In this document: positions 10,947-22,734 of the stretch, piece by piece
How the letters are laid out: every line of letters begins with the position of its first letter
How positions within the stretch are numbered: position 1 is the stretch's first letter
NCBI GenBank assembly: GCA_018136815.1
Contig: CM030945.1
Coordinates: 780,605-844,604 of the forward strand
Direction of reading: 5' to 3'
From: Isochrysis galbana
Taxonomy: Eukaryota; Haptophyta; Isochrysidales; Isochrysidaceae
DNA length: 64,000 nt
Program-made: the position numbers and the translations under genes
The notes under the pieces: model-generated
What the model saw: the letters and a program-made list of their open reading frames with translations, nothing else
What the model was told of the DNA's origin: nothing
Database searches by the model: none

Positions 10947-11029
<83 letters not shown>

Positions 11030-11050
11030 AGAGAGAGAGGGAGAGAGAGA

Positions 11051-11142
<92 letters not shown>

Positions 11143-11175
11143 ACAGAGAGGGAGAGGGGGGGGAGCGGAGAGCGA
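10946..11175. repeat. (GA)n microsatellite upstream of the phospholipase gene
   Basis: About 190 bp of nearly pure GA on + (CT on the sense strand of the phospholipase), interrupted by a few GGGA units, starting only a few bases upstream of the start codon. The long ORFs that cross it on both strands are repeat artefacts. Confidence 0.9.
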
Positions 11176-12689
11176 GAGGAGGGGGACCGCATCTGGTGCA
11201 CTGTTACAGATGTCTCGCCGTTCCAGCAACTCAAACGGGCACTGGAAGTATTCTATTCAACATCTTTATACACGAGGATCGAAGGCAGTTCCTCGTTTGT
11301 GGAGAGGAAGAGAGAGAGCGAGACGAGCGAGAGGCGGCGGCGGCGACAGGACAGATCAAGGGGCTCAGCTGTACTTTAGATGAATCACAAGGAGATCTTA
11401 ACCTTTTCATTAGGAAAGGGAGCTAGCTGGAGAGACAAAGGAGGCGAGAGACCACTTAAGAAGGTGTGCGGTGTGGGTGCGCGCGGCGGTCCGAAAGGGG
11501 GCGGGCGGGCGGGCGGCACAATTGAACACCCCACGCCTCGTTGAGAATTGTACTCCTGTACGAGGAGAGCATCTTGTTGGCTAGCATCCCTAGATCCCTA
11601 GCCACATGTTACGCCCCCATCGCGGGGTAGGGGCTCATTTGCCGTCGAGGGCTACGGACCCGCAGCACTAAGGTTGCACTCACACAACAACCTATGGCGA
11701 TGGGAGAGTGTTAGAGTTTTTCTTGTTGTCCTAGCTGAATCCCAGTGCTAAGGGACGAGGGATTGTGCCATTGTGCCTCATCGACCATCGGCAACGGAGA
11801 ACGGAGGTGTGTGTGTGTGTATGGCTAGGAATGCTAGCCAATAAGGCGCAAGACGCTCTACAAGACTACACTTTCCAACAGCTGGCCTCTTCATCTTATT
11901 CAGTGGGCTACCGCGCTACCGCCACTACGCCACTACAAGGTGGTAAAAAAAATAGTCGAACGCGAACTCAACTCAAACTTTTTGACCGTTTGAACATTGA
12001 ACATAGAACATAGTCAACTACCTACTACTCCCTTGACCCATAAAGTGAACTCCGTCAAAACCCCTGAAAATTTTCCTCGGGCCGCGTAAACGCGGCGCTC
12101 ATCCAATCATCCAAGCGAAACCATGAAATGCACCCCGCGGCTGCGCTGCGAACACACCCAACTCACGGCGCGCGACAATGAAAATGAACACCCGTCAACT
12201 ACGGCGGGTTGTGGACCATTTTGGGCGTGGGAGAGAGATCTTAGGGAGTGTTGTCGGAGAAGTAAAGTAAAGTAGTACTTTACTCCCTCGGTCTCGAGTT
12301 GAAAGCGCGGGAAACGAACCGCGAAACCTCGCTTCCTCCGCCCCCCCCCCCGCCCGCTCCTCTGCGCGCTCTCCTCTTCTTTCGGCTTGTCATTCTGTGG
12401 GAGCGGAAAGAGACCAACGAGAGCGGAAGAGAAGTAAAGGTTGATTCACAGAATTATCAGAGAGAGGAGGAGGCCGGACGATGAGATGGAGAGAGCGACA
12501 GAGGAGCTGCGCGACACACCCACCCACCCACAGAGTATGTTAAGTAGTAGGGTTCTTCTCTTTTGTGTTGGCGGGTGTGTGCGTTCCCCTTTCAGAAGGG
12601 CAGTCCGGCGCGTCGAGACACTTGCTGCCACGTGATAAACTCCGCCTACTACTACCGCTTCCACGCGCGCTGCTCCTCCCGCAGGAGGA
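11176..12689. other. Intergenic, no gene recognised
   Basis: Mixed sequence with no ORF of recognisable family on either strand. It has a short GT run near 11805, AT-richer sequence at 11940-12090 and C runs at 12340-12350. It holds the 5' regulatory regions of the diverging phospholipase and Sfi1-like genes. Confidence 0.4.
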
Positions 12690-12843
12690 GAGAGAGAGCG
12701 AGAAGAGAGAGAGAGTCTCTTCTCCCACCACCCCCTACTACTCTCTGCCTCGTCTCCCTCTCGCTTCCCTCCCATTGTTTTCCCATCTCTTCTGGCGGCG
12801 TTTTCTTCTCTTCCCCCTCCTCCCCCCCCTCTCCCCTCCCCCA
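12690..12843 (+). promoter_or_regulatory. Pyrimidine-rich leader of the Sfi1-like gene
   Basis: After a short GA run at 12687-12710, the + strand is nearly all C and T up to CCCCCAATGG at 12839-12848, which carries the start codon. It is likely 5' UTR or core promoter. The same sense-strand CT bias occurs before both malate dehydrogenase genes, the phospholipase and the sigma-factor gene. Confidence 0.4.
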
Positions 12844-15800
12844 ATGGACTCCGAGGCAGAAGCAGACGGGCTGGCAGAGCTCGAGCTCACGATCCAGATG
12901 ACTCGCTGGCTGGTCGAGCGTGGCGGCACACATCGAGCGCTCCACGGAGGGGCATCTACCCCCCCTCCCCCCTCCCCCCCTTCTTCCCTCTCTTCCCACA
13001 GAGGCCTCTCACAGGCCGAGCCGCCCTCCGCCTCCGCACAACCCTCGAGCGCCGCCTCCGCAGGCTGCTCGCGTGCTGGAGGGAGGGCCGGAAGCTGCGC
13101 GCTCTGCTACGACTCCGAGCGCACGCCGCGCACGAGCGCCTCCGCCGCATACATCACGCGGCGAACGCGATCCAGCGGTGCGCTCGGCGCGCAGCCGACG
13201 GGAGGCGGCAGATGGCCGTGCTTCGTGCTGCTTTCCAGCAGCTCGAGCGAGCGTGCAGGGAGGCTCGTAGCGCGCGCAGCGCTCGCGCTGCTGGCCTCGC
13301 ACTGGAGCTCCAACATCGGGTGGCGCAGTGGCACACCGCGACCGCACGCTCGCTGGCGTTGCGGCAAGCGGTGCTGTCTGTGGATGGGGCGTGGGCCCGC
13401 CGCAGGCTCACCTGGGCTATCGCCCACTTCTCTCGGCATGCACAACTGTGTCTGACTCGTCTGGATGCGCGACTGGCAGTGGATGGCGCACGGGTAAGGA
13501 CGCGGAGACAAAGGCTGAGCACGGCATTGGCGGTGCTGAGTGTGCACGCGCTCCGTCGGCCGCACTCGTTGGGGACTGCAGCCGAGCGCCAATGCCGACG
13601 CTGCTTGCTCTCTCGCGCCCTTAATCGCTTCGCCGCGCACGCCTGTGGTGCATACGGAGTTGCCCAGGCGTCCGCCATCATCTCCACCCGCCGGTCACGT
13701 CGCAAATACGCCCACTCATTCGGCAAATTCTTAGAGTGGGTGGCGCGGCGGCTCGATGACAGGCGCCTGCACCTCGCCAGTGGCGAGGCAGCGGCGACCA
13801 ACGCAGCCATGCGCGCTATGGCGGCATTCGCCGCTGTGCATTGCGCGCAACGACGCACGCGTCTTGCCATGGCTCGTGCAGATGCCTTCTTCTCTCGGCG
13901 ATTGAGTGCTGCTAGTGTCGAGAAGTGGCGTGTGCAGTGCAGCCATCGCACCCACCGGCATCTGGTTGCCACTGCCTCCGCCCACCTCGCCCGCCTGCAA
14001 GCAAGCTCGGCTATGCGTCAGTGGTGCCATCGTTGCCCGCCGCGCCGTCCCACTGTCTCAATTCTCAGTGAAGAGACATTTGTGCCCGGCTCGCTTCGCG
14101 CGGGTGTACTGCTCAGCTCGACCCACAGACGATCCATTCATGCCGCAGTGCGCAGCCCTCTCCAAGGCTCGCGCATCACATGGTTCGATCCGCGCGCCCT
14201 GGCCTGGATCTTCTCAGCGTTCGGTCAACCTGGAGTCGCACACGTCAAGGAAGAGCTCCCGGGCGATTCGCGAACAGATGATGCTGATTCTCGTTTCCAA
14301 CACTCCAGTTTGTACCGCAGCCCCACCGCCTTCCTCGCGCGATCAGACAGTCATGCAATACTGCGGCCGCGGGGGATGCCCAACGAAGCTGCAGCGGCGG
14401 ATGCTATGACTCGGACGAGGCAGCGGCTCTGCCTACGGCGCTGGCGGACTTGGCAGCTGTACCAGCTGCGCCTACGCAGCAGCGCGGCCGCCGCCTCGGC
14501 TGTTCCTCGCCGCCGCTGGCGCGAGCTGGCCTCGGCTATGGGCCGTTGGCGCTTGACCGCGGTGCTTCGTGCAAACACCATCCGCGAGGCCTCGCGCCTC
14601 TCTTCACTTGCGTTGCACATGCACCTGCGAGCCGTGCTGAAGAAGGGGCTTTCGGCGCTGAGGGCCGCAGTGACGCGTGCACACCGGGGTGAACTCCAGA
14701 GATTCCGCAGGGCGTTTGATGCCGCCGCAGCGTCTGCGTCAACCGTCGAGAGCATGGCAGGGACGAGGGGAGGGCTTAAGGACAGCATGGTGGCATTCCT
14801 TGAAAATGGGCGGCGCTCCTCGGATGCGGAAGGTAGCTCGTGCCGCACGCATCTCGCCCCATCAAGAGATGGTAACGTGGTGGCCTCAGGTGCCCACGAA
14901 GGTGACCCGCTTGTAACCAGCGGTGCGGCCGCGACCGCCATGGTGCAAGCCGCCGCCTTGGCTGCTGCAACCCGACGAGCAGCGGCCCTCTCACACCGTT
15001 CGCTGAGGCGGGAGACGCAGCGCATCGTCATTCGCGCGTGGCGAACTGTCGCTCGCGTGCAGGCTGCCGACCGCCTCAGGGAATCGCTCACGGCAAAACG
15101 TTCCGCAGTGGCGCAATGGAGGTGCAGGACGAGGGCAGCGCGTGGAGCGCTTCGTGCACATTGGCTGCGGACGCGCAAGATCTTCCTGTGGGCGTGGCGC
15201 CGCAAGGCTCGGCGCCGCAGGCGCGAGCAGTGCGCATTGGCGCTCGCCCTTGATCACCAGCGTGACCAGTGGAAGCGCCGATTCTTGCTGAGATGGCAGG
15301 GGCAAATTTGCAGCATCCTCGCCCTTAGGCTTGCCGCCACCGCGATCGCCGATTCGATGTGCGCCACTCGCCTTGCGGCCGGATGGAAGGCTTGGATTGC
15401 CTCGGCGGCGGTGGCGACTGCTGAGCAAGGCCGCCGCCGCTCTGCCTGTGATGAGTGCGCACGGCGCATGCACTTCAAGCTTCATGCACGATGGACAACC
15501 TGGCGATCGTTCACAGCGGAACGTGCGAACTGGCTCAAAGTGCTCGTCGTTGCCACGTGCAAATTCGACGAGGCGCTTGGTCAGCAGAGGCTCTTGGCAT
15601 TGCACGCGTGGCAGACCACCCTAGTTGCTCACGACCTTGCTGGGCGGCGACGCCGCTTGGCATGTCAGGCCCATCAGCGCCTCTGCTTCAGCCGCTTGCG
15701 TGAATTCATCCGCAACGATGCGCGGTGCACTGCTCGAAAAGCTCGGCTGGAGGCTGCGTCTCGCACCGCCATCTCGCGCCGATTCCTTCGAGCTCTTGCG

Positions 15801-17969
15801 GCGGCACTTCCGCCCTTTGCTGCCGCTCCAGCGTCGCGTCGGGCTGCGTGCCACTTCAGTCAACGTGCTGTGCGACATGCCATGGCAATGCTCTTGCGAA
15901 ACACTGTGGCCCGCCTGACGCACAACAGGTTGCGGCTCGCTCCTGCGCGCTCTTTCGAGCGCTCTCACGCGCTCCGTCGGGTGATCCGCCACCTTTCTCG
16001 CCACTCCGCCAGCCGAGCGCGCGAGGTGGCCGAATGCGCAGCCTGCCGGCGCCATGGCCTTGCGGTAGCGGTGTGCACGTGGCGCTGCCGGGCGGCGGCA
16101 GATCTCAAGCAGCAGGCTCGAACACTACGAGCTCAGCACCATGCCTCGAGGTCGGCCATGGCTGCAGCTCTGCGACAAATGGCAGCGCGGGCGGCGTTTG
16201 CGGCAGAGTCACTGTGGCGTTCGCGAGAGCGCCTTCAAGAGGCTGGCAAACGGATGGCGAAGGCCGCATCGGCTGCGGTGGTGGAGCTTGGAGGCTATTC
16301 GCATTGGCCCGAGAGGGGCATGCCGTCCCCGCGTTTCAATGATCCCCCCAACTCGTCATTCCAAGGAACGGAATCCAAGCGTGCGAAAGCACGGAGTGAA
16401 GAGAGTTCGCAGATGGACGGCGCGGGCATGGCCGCTGGCCGCAGCGAAGCAGATGGGCACGGGCCAATGGGCGAGACTTGCTATGGAGAGACGGGGCACC
16501 TAACGCATCTCGAATGGGGCGAGGACAGAACGAAGGAACTCCCAGCGCTTGGAGCCATCGCTGGGCTAGAGATGCCTGATGCGACCGTGGTGCAGGTAGA
16601 AGTCGCGTCTGCAAAGCAGTCCGCTTGTTGCTCCATTGACTCAGCTAGTCCCTACACCTCTGGCGACGAATGTACACATGGTCATGCTCGAGAGCGGGCC
16701 TGGCACGCCGTTCCTCAGTCCGAGACCGAACAAACCCGTGCTGCTGGCGTAGAGGTGGAGGTTGTCTCTCCGGCACGCTCGTACGTCGGCAGCGACACGA
16801 GCAAAGATTCCACGTCTTCCGGGAAGGATCGAGAGCCACATCAAGCGCACGCTGCAAGTGCTCCGGTGTTGGGCGCTGCCGTGAGACTCGCGGAAATTGG
16901 CGATCCCACACGTGCGGCAACACCTCCGTCGCCTTCATCACAGTCCTCAGAGGCCATCTCGCCCATCTTCGAAGCCGGCCACAATTCGATCCCGATTCCT
17001 ATCCGGCCACCTGCACTGCAGCCATTGCCACCGTCCATATTCGGTTCCCCACGCTCACGTGCTCGAACGTCCCCGCCTGCGCCCCACTCCACTACCATGC
17101 CGCAGACGCCAGTACGAGTTCCATACCAAGCTGTGATATACACCAGCCTCGACTTTTCCTCTCCTGGCGTGCCTCCTCTGTCAGCCAGTCATGCGGTGCC
17201 TTTGCAGGATCAGCCACCGCTTCCGGTTGACAGCCGCGCAGGGTATCTGCCGATGCCCGAACCCTTAGTGCAACAGGCGTCCCCTTCCGCCGCAACCCCG
17301 TTGGAGCCTCTAGATAGTATCGGTTGCGAATCTTCCGATTTGCCCAGCTGTAGAGATGAGCTCTCTTGTCGTATTCGGCGTTCGAATGGCCGGGACGGCA
17401 CCAGAAGCTCATTCAACCAATCCCCTCCAGCTGCGGCTCTCGCCTTTCAAAAGCAAAGCCACCCCGGCAACGACATCAGCCACTCTAATTCTGGTTTGCC
17501 CTCGACCACCATGTCGCTGGATTTGGAGTTTGAAGCATGGGTCGCACAGCGCACCCCCCAAAGCACAGAAGCCGTTCAAGGGAGGTGTACCGCCACGTCG
17601 GCAGAGCTTCTCAGAAGGCAAGGACACGCCTCCGCAGGACTAGCCGACAAAAGGGGCGATCTGTCCACTAGCAGCTCGAACTCCGTCAAGTCTACCACCA
17701 CCTCTGCCGCGGCTGTCCACGGTCCTAAGTCTCCTCTAGACACGCAGTTCGCCGTTTGGGTGGCGTCTGTTTCCCGCACGACTCCCATCGCGCACGTTGG
17801 TGGCAGCGCAGATGAGGAAGTGACACCTCCGTTTTTCTCGGCCGGATCCTCTAGCGACCCTGTATGGTACCGGGCCGGAAGCGTTTGTCGTGGCTCAAGT
17901 GTTGCTACAGGTGCGCGCCGTAGCCTCTACTATGGAGAAGAGAGCGATAACAACTCGAAGTGGTGGTAA
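12844..17969 (+). CDS. Very large Arg/Trp-rich helical-repeat protein, Sfi1-like (putative centrin binding)
   Basis: Predicted 1676 residues from exon 12844-12919 and exon 13015-17969. The intron (donor GAGC|GTGGCG, acceptor CACAG|GC, very long C/T tract) is my choice because it joins ERTRWLVE-like sequence in phase to the open frame; a donor at 12913 with acceptor 13002 would also work. Residues to about 1000 are Ala/Arg/Leu-rich helix with recurring Trp/Phe spaced by basic helices, e.g. LCLRRWRTWQLYQL, IVIRAWRTVARVQ, LRTRKIFLWAWRRKARRR and LLRWQGQI. This spacing resembles Sfi1 repeats, which bind centrin at basal bodies and centrosomes. The C-terminal third is Ser/Pro-rich and probably disordered. 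Near its end a short motif is duplicated: LDLEFEAWVAQRTP and LDTQFAVWVASVSRTTP. Family assignment is by pattern only. Confidence 0.6.
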
Positions 17970-18088
17970 GGCCATCTCGTCGCACCAAAACTTCGAACGG
18001 CTTTGCTGCTAGGTTATTTGCCCGCGGTTGTGTACTGGCTGTGCGGTCTAGTTGCCAGATTACATCGGTGATCGTGGACGCAAGACTG
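17970..18088. other. 3' flank of the Sfi1-like gene
   Basis: Short non-coding stretch between the stop codon and the LINE A insertion; presumably 3' UTR. Confidence 0.4.
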
Positions 18089-18104
18089 AGACTTGGCTAT
18101 AATA
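18089..18104. repeat. Target-site duplication of LINE A, left copy
   Basis: AGACTTGGCTATAATA here is repeated exactly at 24406-24421, on the other side of LINE A. Confidence 0.8.
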
Positions 18105-18429
18105 ATAATAAAAAACATCTGAAGATTCTGGGCTACACACCTACTGAACTAGGACATTCTCCTGTCACTATTGACATCGCCCTTCTCTTCCCTTTCCTCC
18201 ACCCCCTCCCCTTCCCCCCGTCTTTCCTTTGTCGTCGGTATCCGGGGTTCGGCCCAGGTACACTACCTTGGGCCTGGTTCAGAGTGTGGGTTCCGGGCAG
18301 GCCTGTTGTTTGTGTTGTCGTGGTCCGTTAGCCGGTGGAGTCCGAGCTGTTGCGTCCTTCCCTCACGTGACCATCGCCGGTGCGTCCCCGTGTGTGGTGC
18401 GTGTTCGCCTAGCTCCGGTGGGGTCCGTC

Positions 18430-21094
18430 CTAGAGGTGTTCCGTCTCGGGTCCCCCGGCTATTATGTAAGCCACTCCCAATGAGTTGGCTAATGCTTGGA
18501 TCTCCAGACTAGGTTCTAGGTTGCCTTTTGTTCCTAATGTGAAAATCGGGTGTATATCTTTCGTGTCGATCCTTTTTTTCGGCTGTCTGCCCATGCCCGC
18601 TTGGGCGGTCCTAGCCGAGTCCGTTGTGTTCGCAAAGAGTAGAGCCTTACTTAGTGTTGTGTATCTGTCCAATGTTCTTATCAGCACCGATTCTTCCGAG
18701 AATTCGATACCATCGTAGTGTATTCTGTAGAAGTCTGTTATGATGTATCTCCATGCAAGAGTGTATAGTATGGTATGTGATCTTGGTGATTCGCCCCCGG
18801 GGTGCATGAAAAGGTTATCGATGATGACCTCCTCTCTGCTTCTATCTTTCCTGGGTACAAATCGCGCGAGCTTGTCGAGCGTCTCTAGTATTTTGACTAT
18901 TCTCGGGCATTCGCCCAGATGAGTGGAGGACTCATATTCCGCCTTGCACATGCGGCACGTTTTGTCTCTATCTGCGAAGCGGTTGTAGGTGCCTATCCGT
19001 CGGTGGGTGAGATGTTTGAAGTGGAGGTGCGTGTCCCTCGTTGTCATCAGCGGGGAAGTGTATAGTGTGGCCAAGTGCTCCCAGGTGTTTTCGGGTATCG
19101 GTAAACGTTGCGCCCAATTTTCGGGGCCCGTTAGGCGTCTGCGTTTGCCGTCTGTTTGTTGTAGTGCTCGCGTTAGCTGATCCACTCCCATTTCGTCCAG
19201 TGGCGTGCTCCCGTCAAGTGTATACTCGTCCGCCAGGGGGTACTCGAGCCTCTTGTTGGATTTGTATCCTTCCCCCCATTTTGCCGGTTGGGAGGGGTCC
19301 AAATGTGCGGGGGCGTTGGTTAGCCTTTCGCCTATTATGGGTGTACCCAGGTATGAAAGCTCTGCTTCGTGCCATATGCCTTTGGATTCGACAAAGTAGT
19401 TGCCGTCTCGGCTTATGTGTATTCTCGTGTGGGTTTCTTTGGGGTCTTTGTGCTCCTCGATCTCTCTTTGGGGTGTCGTGGTTTCTCTTTCCGTTGGGTT
19501 TGTTAGCGCCGCTAACATCTCCACGGCGTGGTTCACTACTGTGTCCCATGTCCCTAAGAATTTGTCTCTCGGGATATATTCTCCCTGAAAGTGTATGTAT
19601 GTATCATTGTTTTTGAGGTATTGTGAGCACTCCTCTTTGCTGTAGGGCGTTGATGCGTCGTAGTCTCTGAATACATTATGCACGGCGTTGCACTCTAACT
19701 TGTTCCATAACTTCGTCCACGTGGGGTTTAGCTTGGGGCCTGGGTGCGTCGGGCTTCCCCACACGGGTTGCGAGAGTATTCCTTCTCTACTGGCCTTTAG
19801 GGGCGTGAGTTTGAGTTTGCGCGCGTTGCTTAGCGCTTGCTTCCAGAAGCTTGGGAGTTTGCTCGTTCCCGTTATCCCGTCCGTCAGCTTGTTTGTAGGT
19901 ATCGTCGAGAGGACCGCCGCTCTTCCTAGATTCGTTCGGCAGAACCAAGCGTCGAGCACTTGTTTCCACTGCGCTTGTCGGGCGTCCAAATAGTTGAGTA
20001 TCCATTTGGCTTGGAGTGCCTTGGTGTGGTTGTCCCAATCCAGCAGTCCCAGACCCAGGTGCGGTCCGTCTTTAGAGGCGTTCTTCACTGGAATTTCTGG
20101 GTGCTTTATCCACTGTAGTTTACGTCCGGTTCGCGCGTTCGTCCACATAATCTTGTCGACTGACCTCTTAACCGTTGCGTGGAACGACCTTGGGGCCGCC
20201 AGCGTTTGTAACCAGTATCTGGGGATGGAGTAGATGAGAAAGTTGGCCACTTTCGTTCTGCCGTGTATAGATAGGTTGCTCGTGATCGGAGCGTAAATGG
20301 TAGTCTTTTTTTCTATTTTGTCGGCCAGTTTTCGCCAGAAACTTTTTATGGCCTGGGGCCCTCCTAGTGGGACTCCTAAGATAGTTGCGTATTCGTTTCT
20401 TTTCAGCCATCTGTATCTCTGGAATCTGGTGGGTGGGCGTTTTCTCTTCATAGACCCCATCCTCAGTCCTTCGAATTTTTGATCGTTAGGTTTACCGCAG
20501 GAGGCCGCCGCATATCTCTCTACCCATTTTAGAGAGCGCTCCAGGCTGTCGTAGTCCGCCGCTAGGAGTTGAGTGTCGTCGGCGAATTGACTTATTTTGA
20601 GTTCAGCTCCGTTGATCTTGATGCCCTCTATGTCGTCGTCTTCGTTAATCGCCCGGGTGAGTGCTTCCGCCGTCAGTAGGAAAGCTAGTGGCGACAGCGG
20701 GCACCCTTGAGGGACTCCGCTCGACACGTTGAAAGGGAAACTTCTGCCTCCGTTGGATTTGATGTATCTAATGGGTTTAGCCCCGGCGTTCGTGAGTGAT
20801 TTCGCGTATCTCCTGAAGTTCTCTCCGAATTTTAGTTTTTCGAGTACTATATGATAGAATTCCCAGTTCACTCTGTCGAATGCTTTCTCCCAATCTAGTG
20901 CCAACAAGAGTCCTGGCTCACCCGTTTCGTCCAGGTACGCGTGCGTTAGTTGTAAGAGGTGGGTGGCTTCGCCTATGAGGCGTTTCGGGACGAAACCAAG
21001 TTGGTCCTTCGAGATTATGTTTCCGATTACCTTTTTCAATCTGTTTGTAAGTATTTTGGCTAGAATTTTATAGTCGCTCTGTAGTAGCGTAATA
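18430..21094 (-). CDS. LINE A ORF2: reverse transcriptase and C-terminal zinc knuckle
   Basis: The open frame carries the non-LTR RT core: KILTNRLKKVIGNIISKDQL, then the catalytic Asp in LALDWEKAFDRVNWEFY, SGVPQGCPLSPLAFLLTAE and the FADDTQLLAAD box with the two catalytic Asp residues. A long linker follows, then a finger CRMCKAEYESSTHLGEC (C-x2-C-x8-H-x3-C), typical of LINE ORF2 C-termini. The N-terminal RT piece (YKKGDTRDPRNYRPITLLQS) lies at 22102-22035, beyond the F1 insertion. The frame continues past the expected stop near 18500 because the end has drifted. It is probably an inactive copy because of the insertion and missing endonuclease. Confidence 0.8.
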
Positions 21095-22014
21095 ATAAAA
21101 CAACTGAGCGTTAGTACCACTACTCCCACTAGCCCGGTACTATCACGACACCCCTCAGCGCACTTGCCCGCACGCCTTGAAGTGATGGCACAGACACATA
21201 CACATATGCATCCCTTCAAATCTCCCCCCTCGCAAACCCCCGGCTCCCATTATAACTCCCCACAAGTTACAATGAGGGAAAACCCATTGAGGCGGACCGG
21301 TCGACGCCGGCCGACTCTCCGGGGAAAAACACCGGGGGGGGGGGGGGAGGGACCTCTCGTCGTGAAGCAGAACGGCCCTTACAGCTCGCGCCGCGAGCAG
21401 TCCTCGAAGAAATAAATGACTGCGCCCCCCGATACCTGCCACAGGGACGTCTTGAGCCACTCCCTTCTTCTCGCCCCTCCTGTCGCCAGCCGCCCCCCTT
21501 CGCCCGTTTGCTAACGCAAACGGGGCCCGTTTCTTACCGCACTCCATCGGGGGGGGCGCAAATTCCCCCCTCTCCCTCTCTCCATTCTCCTCCGCCCCTC
21601 TCCCTGCGGCGCGTCGCCATGCGGCGCGCCACGGCCTGCTCTCAGAGGGCCTTTGGGGGCTCCCAGAGGGCCAGCAAGGGCAGCTCAGGGGGCAGTGGAG
21701 GCTGGGGCTCAGCCCCTGGCCCCCCCTGCCTCTCCCACGCTTGCCACGCTGGCCATTGGAGCCTCCCAGTGGCCTCTGTATGCCTGGCGACCAGGGGAGG
21801 GGGGGGAGTCAGCTCGAGGGCAGGCCCATGCTGGGCGTGGGAGTGCGAGTCTCGGCCCGCGCCCACTAGGGGTCTGGGCCAGAGTGTTGATTGCCCAGCC
21901 CCTGCCAAAGGGCAGGGGCTGGGGTTGATTGTACGGGCCCACCCCGGGGGGTGTCCGCGATGGAGAGAGGGGGGCGCGAGGCCCCCATTGACCCCCACTT
22001 ATAAAAGTAGGTTG
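21095..22014 (-). mobile_element. F1 non-autonomous retroelement, copy 1 (920 bp)
   Basis: Inserted in LINE A ORF2 and flanked by the exact 20-bp repeat CGCTCTGTAGTAGCGTAATA (21075-21094 and 22015-22034). Removing the insert and one repeat restores the RT reading frame. The sense strand starts CAACCTACTTTTATAAGTGG and ends GCTCAGTTGTTTTATTAT. It contains a 13-bp-stem G/C hairpin (CCCAGCCCCTGCC and its complement, about 21893-21922). There is no RT and no convincing ORF. A closely matching copy in the other orientation is at 37999-38938. The hairpin start and LINE A-like 3' tail suggest it is mobilised by LINE A. Confidence 0.85.
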
Positions 22015-22103
22015 CGCTCTGTAGTAGCGTAATAGGTCTATAGTTTCTGGGGTCTCGTGTGTCCCCTTTTTTGTATAGGAGGATTATGTCTCCTTCCCTC
22101 ATA

Positions 22104-22730
22104 GATACGAACTAACTTTATAGTTAGACGCCATGGAGCGCGCCGCCGCTCCCCACCTCTCCTTCGGGTCCCCCGCCGCCGGGACCCCCCCGGCACCCAT
22201 GGAGCTGTCGCAGGCGAAGCGACCGCGTCCGCCCGCAGAGGCCGAGCAGGTGAGCGCGACCCCGGTCGCGCCGCACGGCCCGTGGCCTCGGCCACACCAG
22301 CCACTGCAGCCATGCTGGCCCTCCCCATGGAGGGTCACAAGCTGTAGAACACAGAGGACCAGCACCACACAAGACGAACAATACAGCCACCAGGCATGCC
22401 TTATGGCAGAGGCCTCTCCCACCCTAGGGACGGCCGCGCTGCCCCGGCGGCGCGGCCCGAGACCGGGTGGCCCTTATGGGCACAAATCCAAAACCAACAG
22501 CAGAACGCACAATGGCACTGACCCCTCAACACCACAACACATGACCACACAGAAAGGAAGCTGCTTGGGTGCGTCTAGGGGCGCACATCACACTCCCCCG
22601 CCACACGCTCGATTGGACCCACCCATGGCCTCACATACCCCGACCTCCCCTGCCACTCAGGAGCCGCCCTCAGATGAGGAGCAAGGCTACACTGAGTCGG
22701 ACGCAACATACGAGCTGTCCTTTCACCAGG
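22104..22730 (+). pseudogene. Inverted LINE ORF1 fragment inside LINE A
   Basis: Plus-strand hairpin (22111-22127), GACGCC and ATG at 22133 open a frame MERAAAPHLSFGSPAAG, followed by KRPRPPAEAEQV and YTESDATYELSFHQE. It is nearly the same as the ORF1 start of LINE B at 58287, so it belongs to that subfamily, not to the ORF1 at 24379. It stops at about 22730 where minus-strand ORF1 of LINE A resumes. Confidence 0.75.
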
Positions 22731-22734
22731 AGGC

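Noticed and set aside
10512..11426. Long ORFs on both strands across the (GA)n tract
   Set aside because: They encode only Ser-Leu or Arg-Glu dipeptide repeats; the dinucleotide has no stop in these frames.
13154..15605. Long minus-strand ORFs opposite the Sfi1-like gene
   Set aside because: They are shadows of the Arg/Ala-rich plus frame in GC-rich codons and have no recognisable motif.
21155..21547. ORF of 130 codons within F1 (starting MECGKKRAPFALANG)
   Set aside because: The second F1 copy has indels in the G/C runs that change the frame, and no known domain is present.
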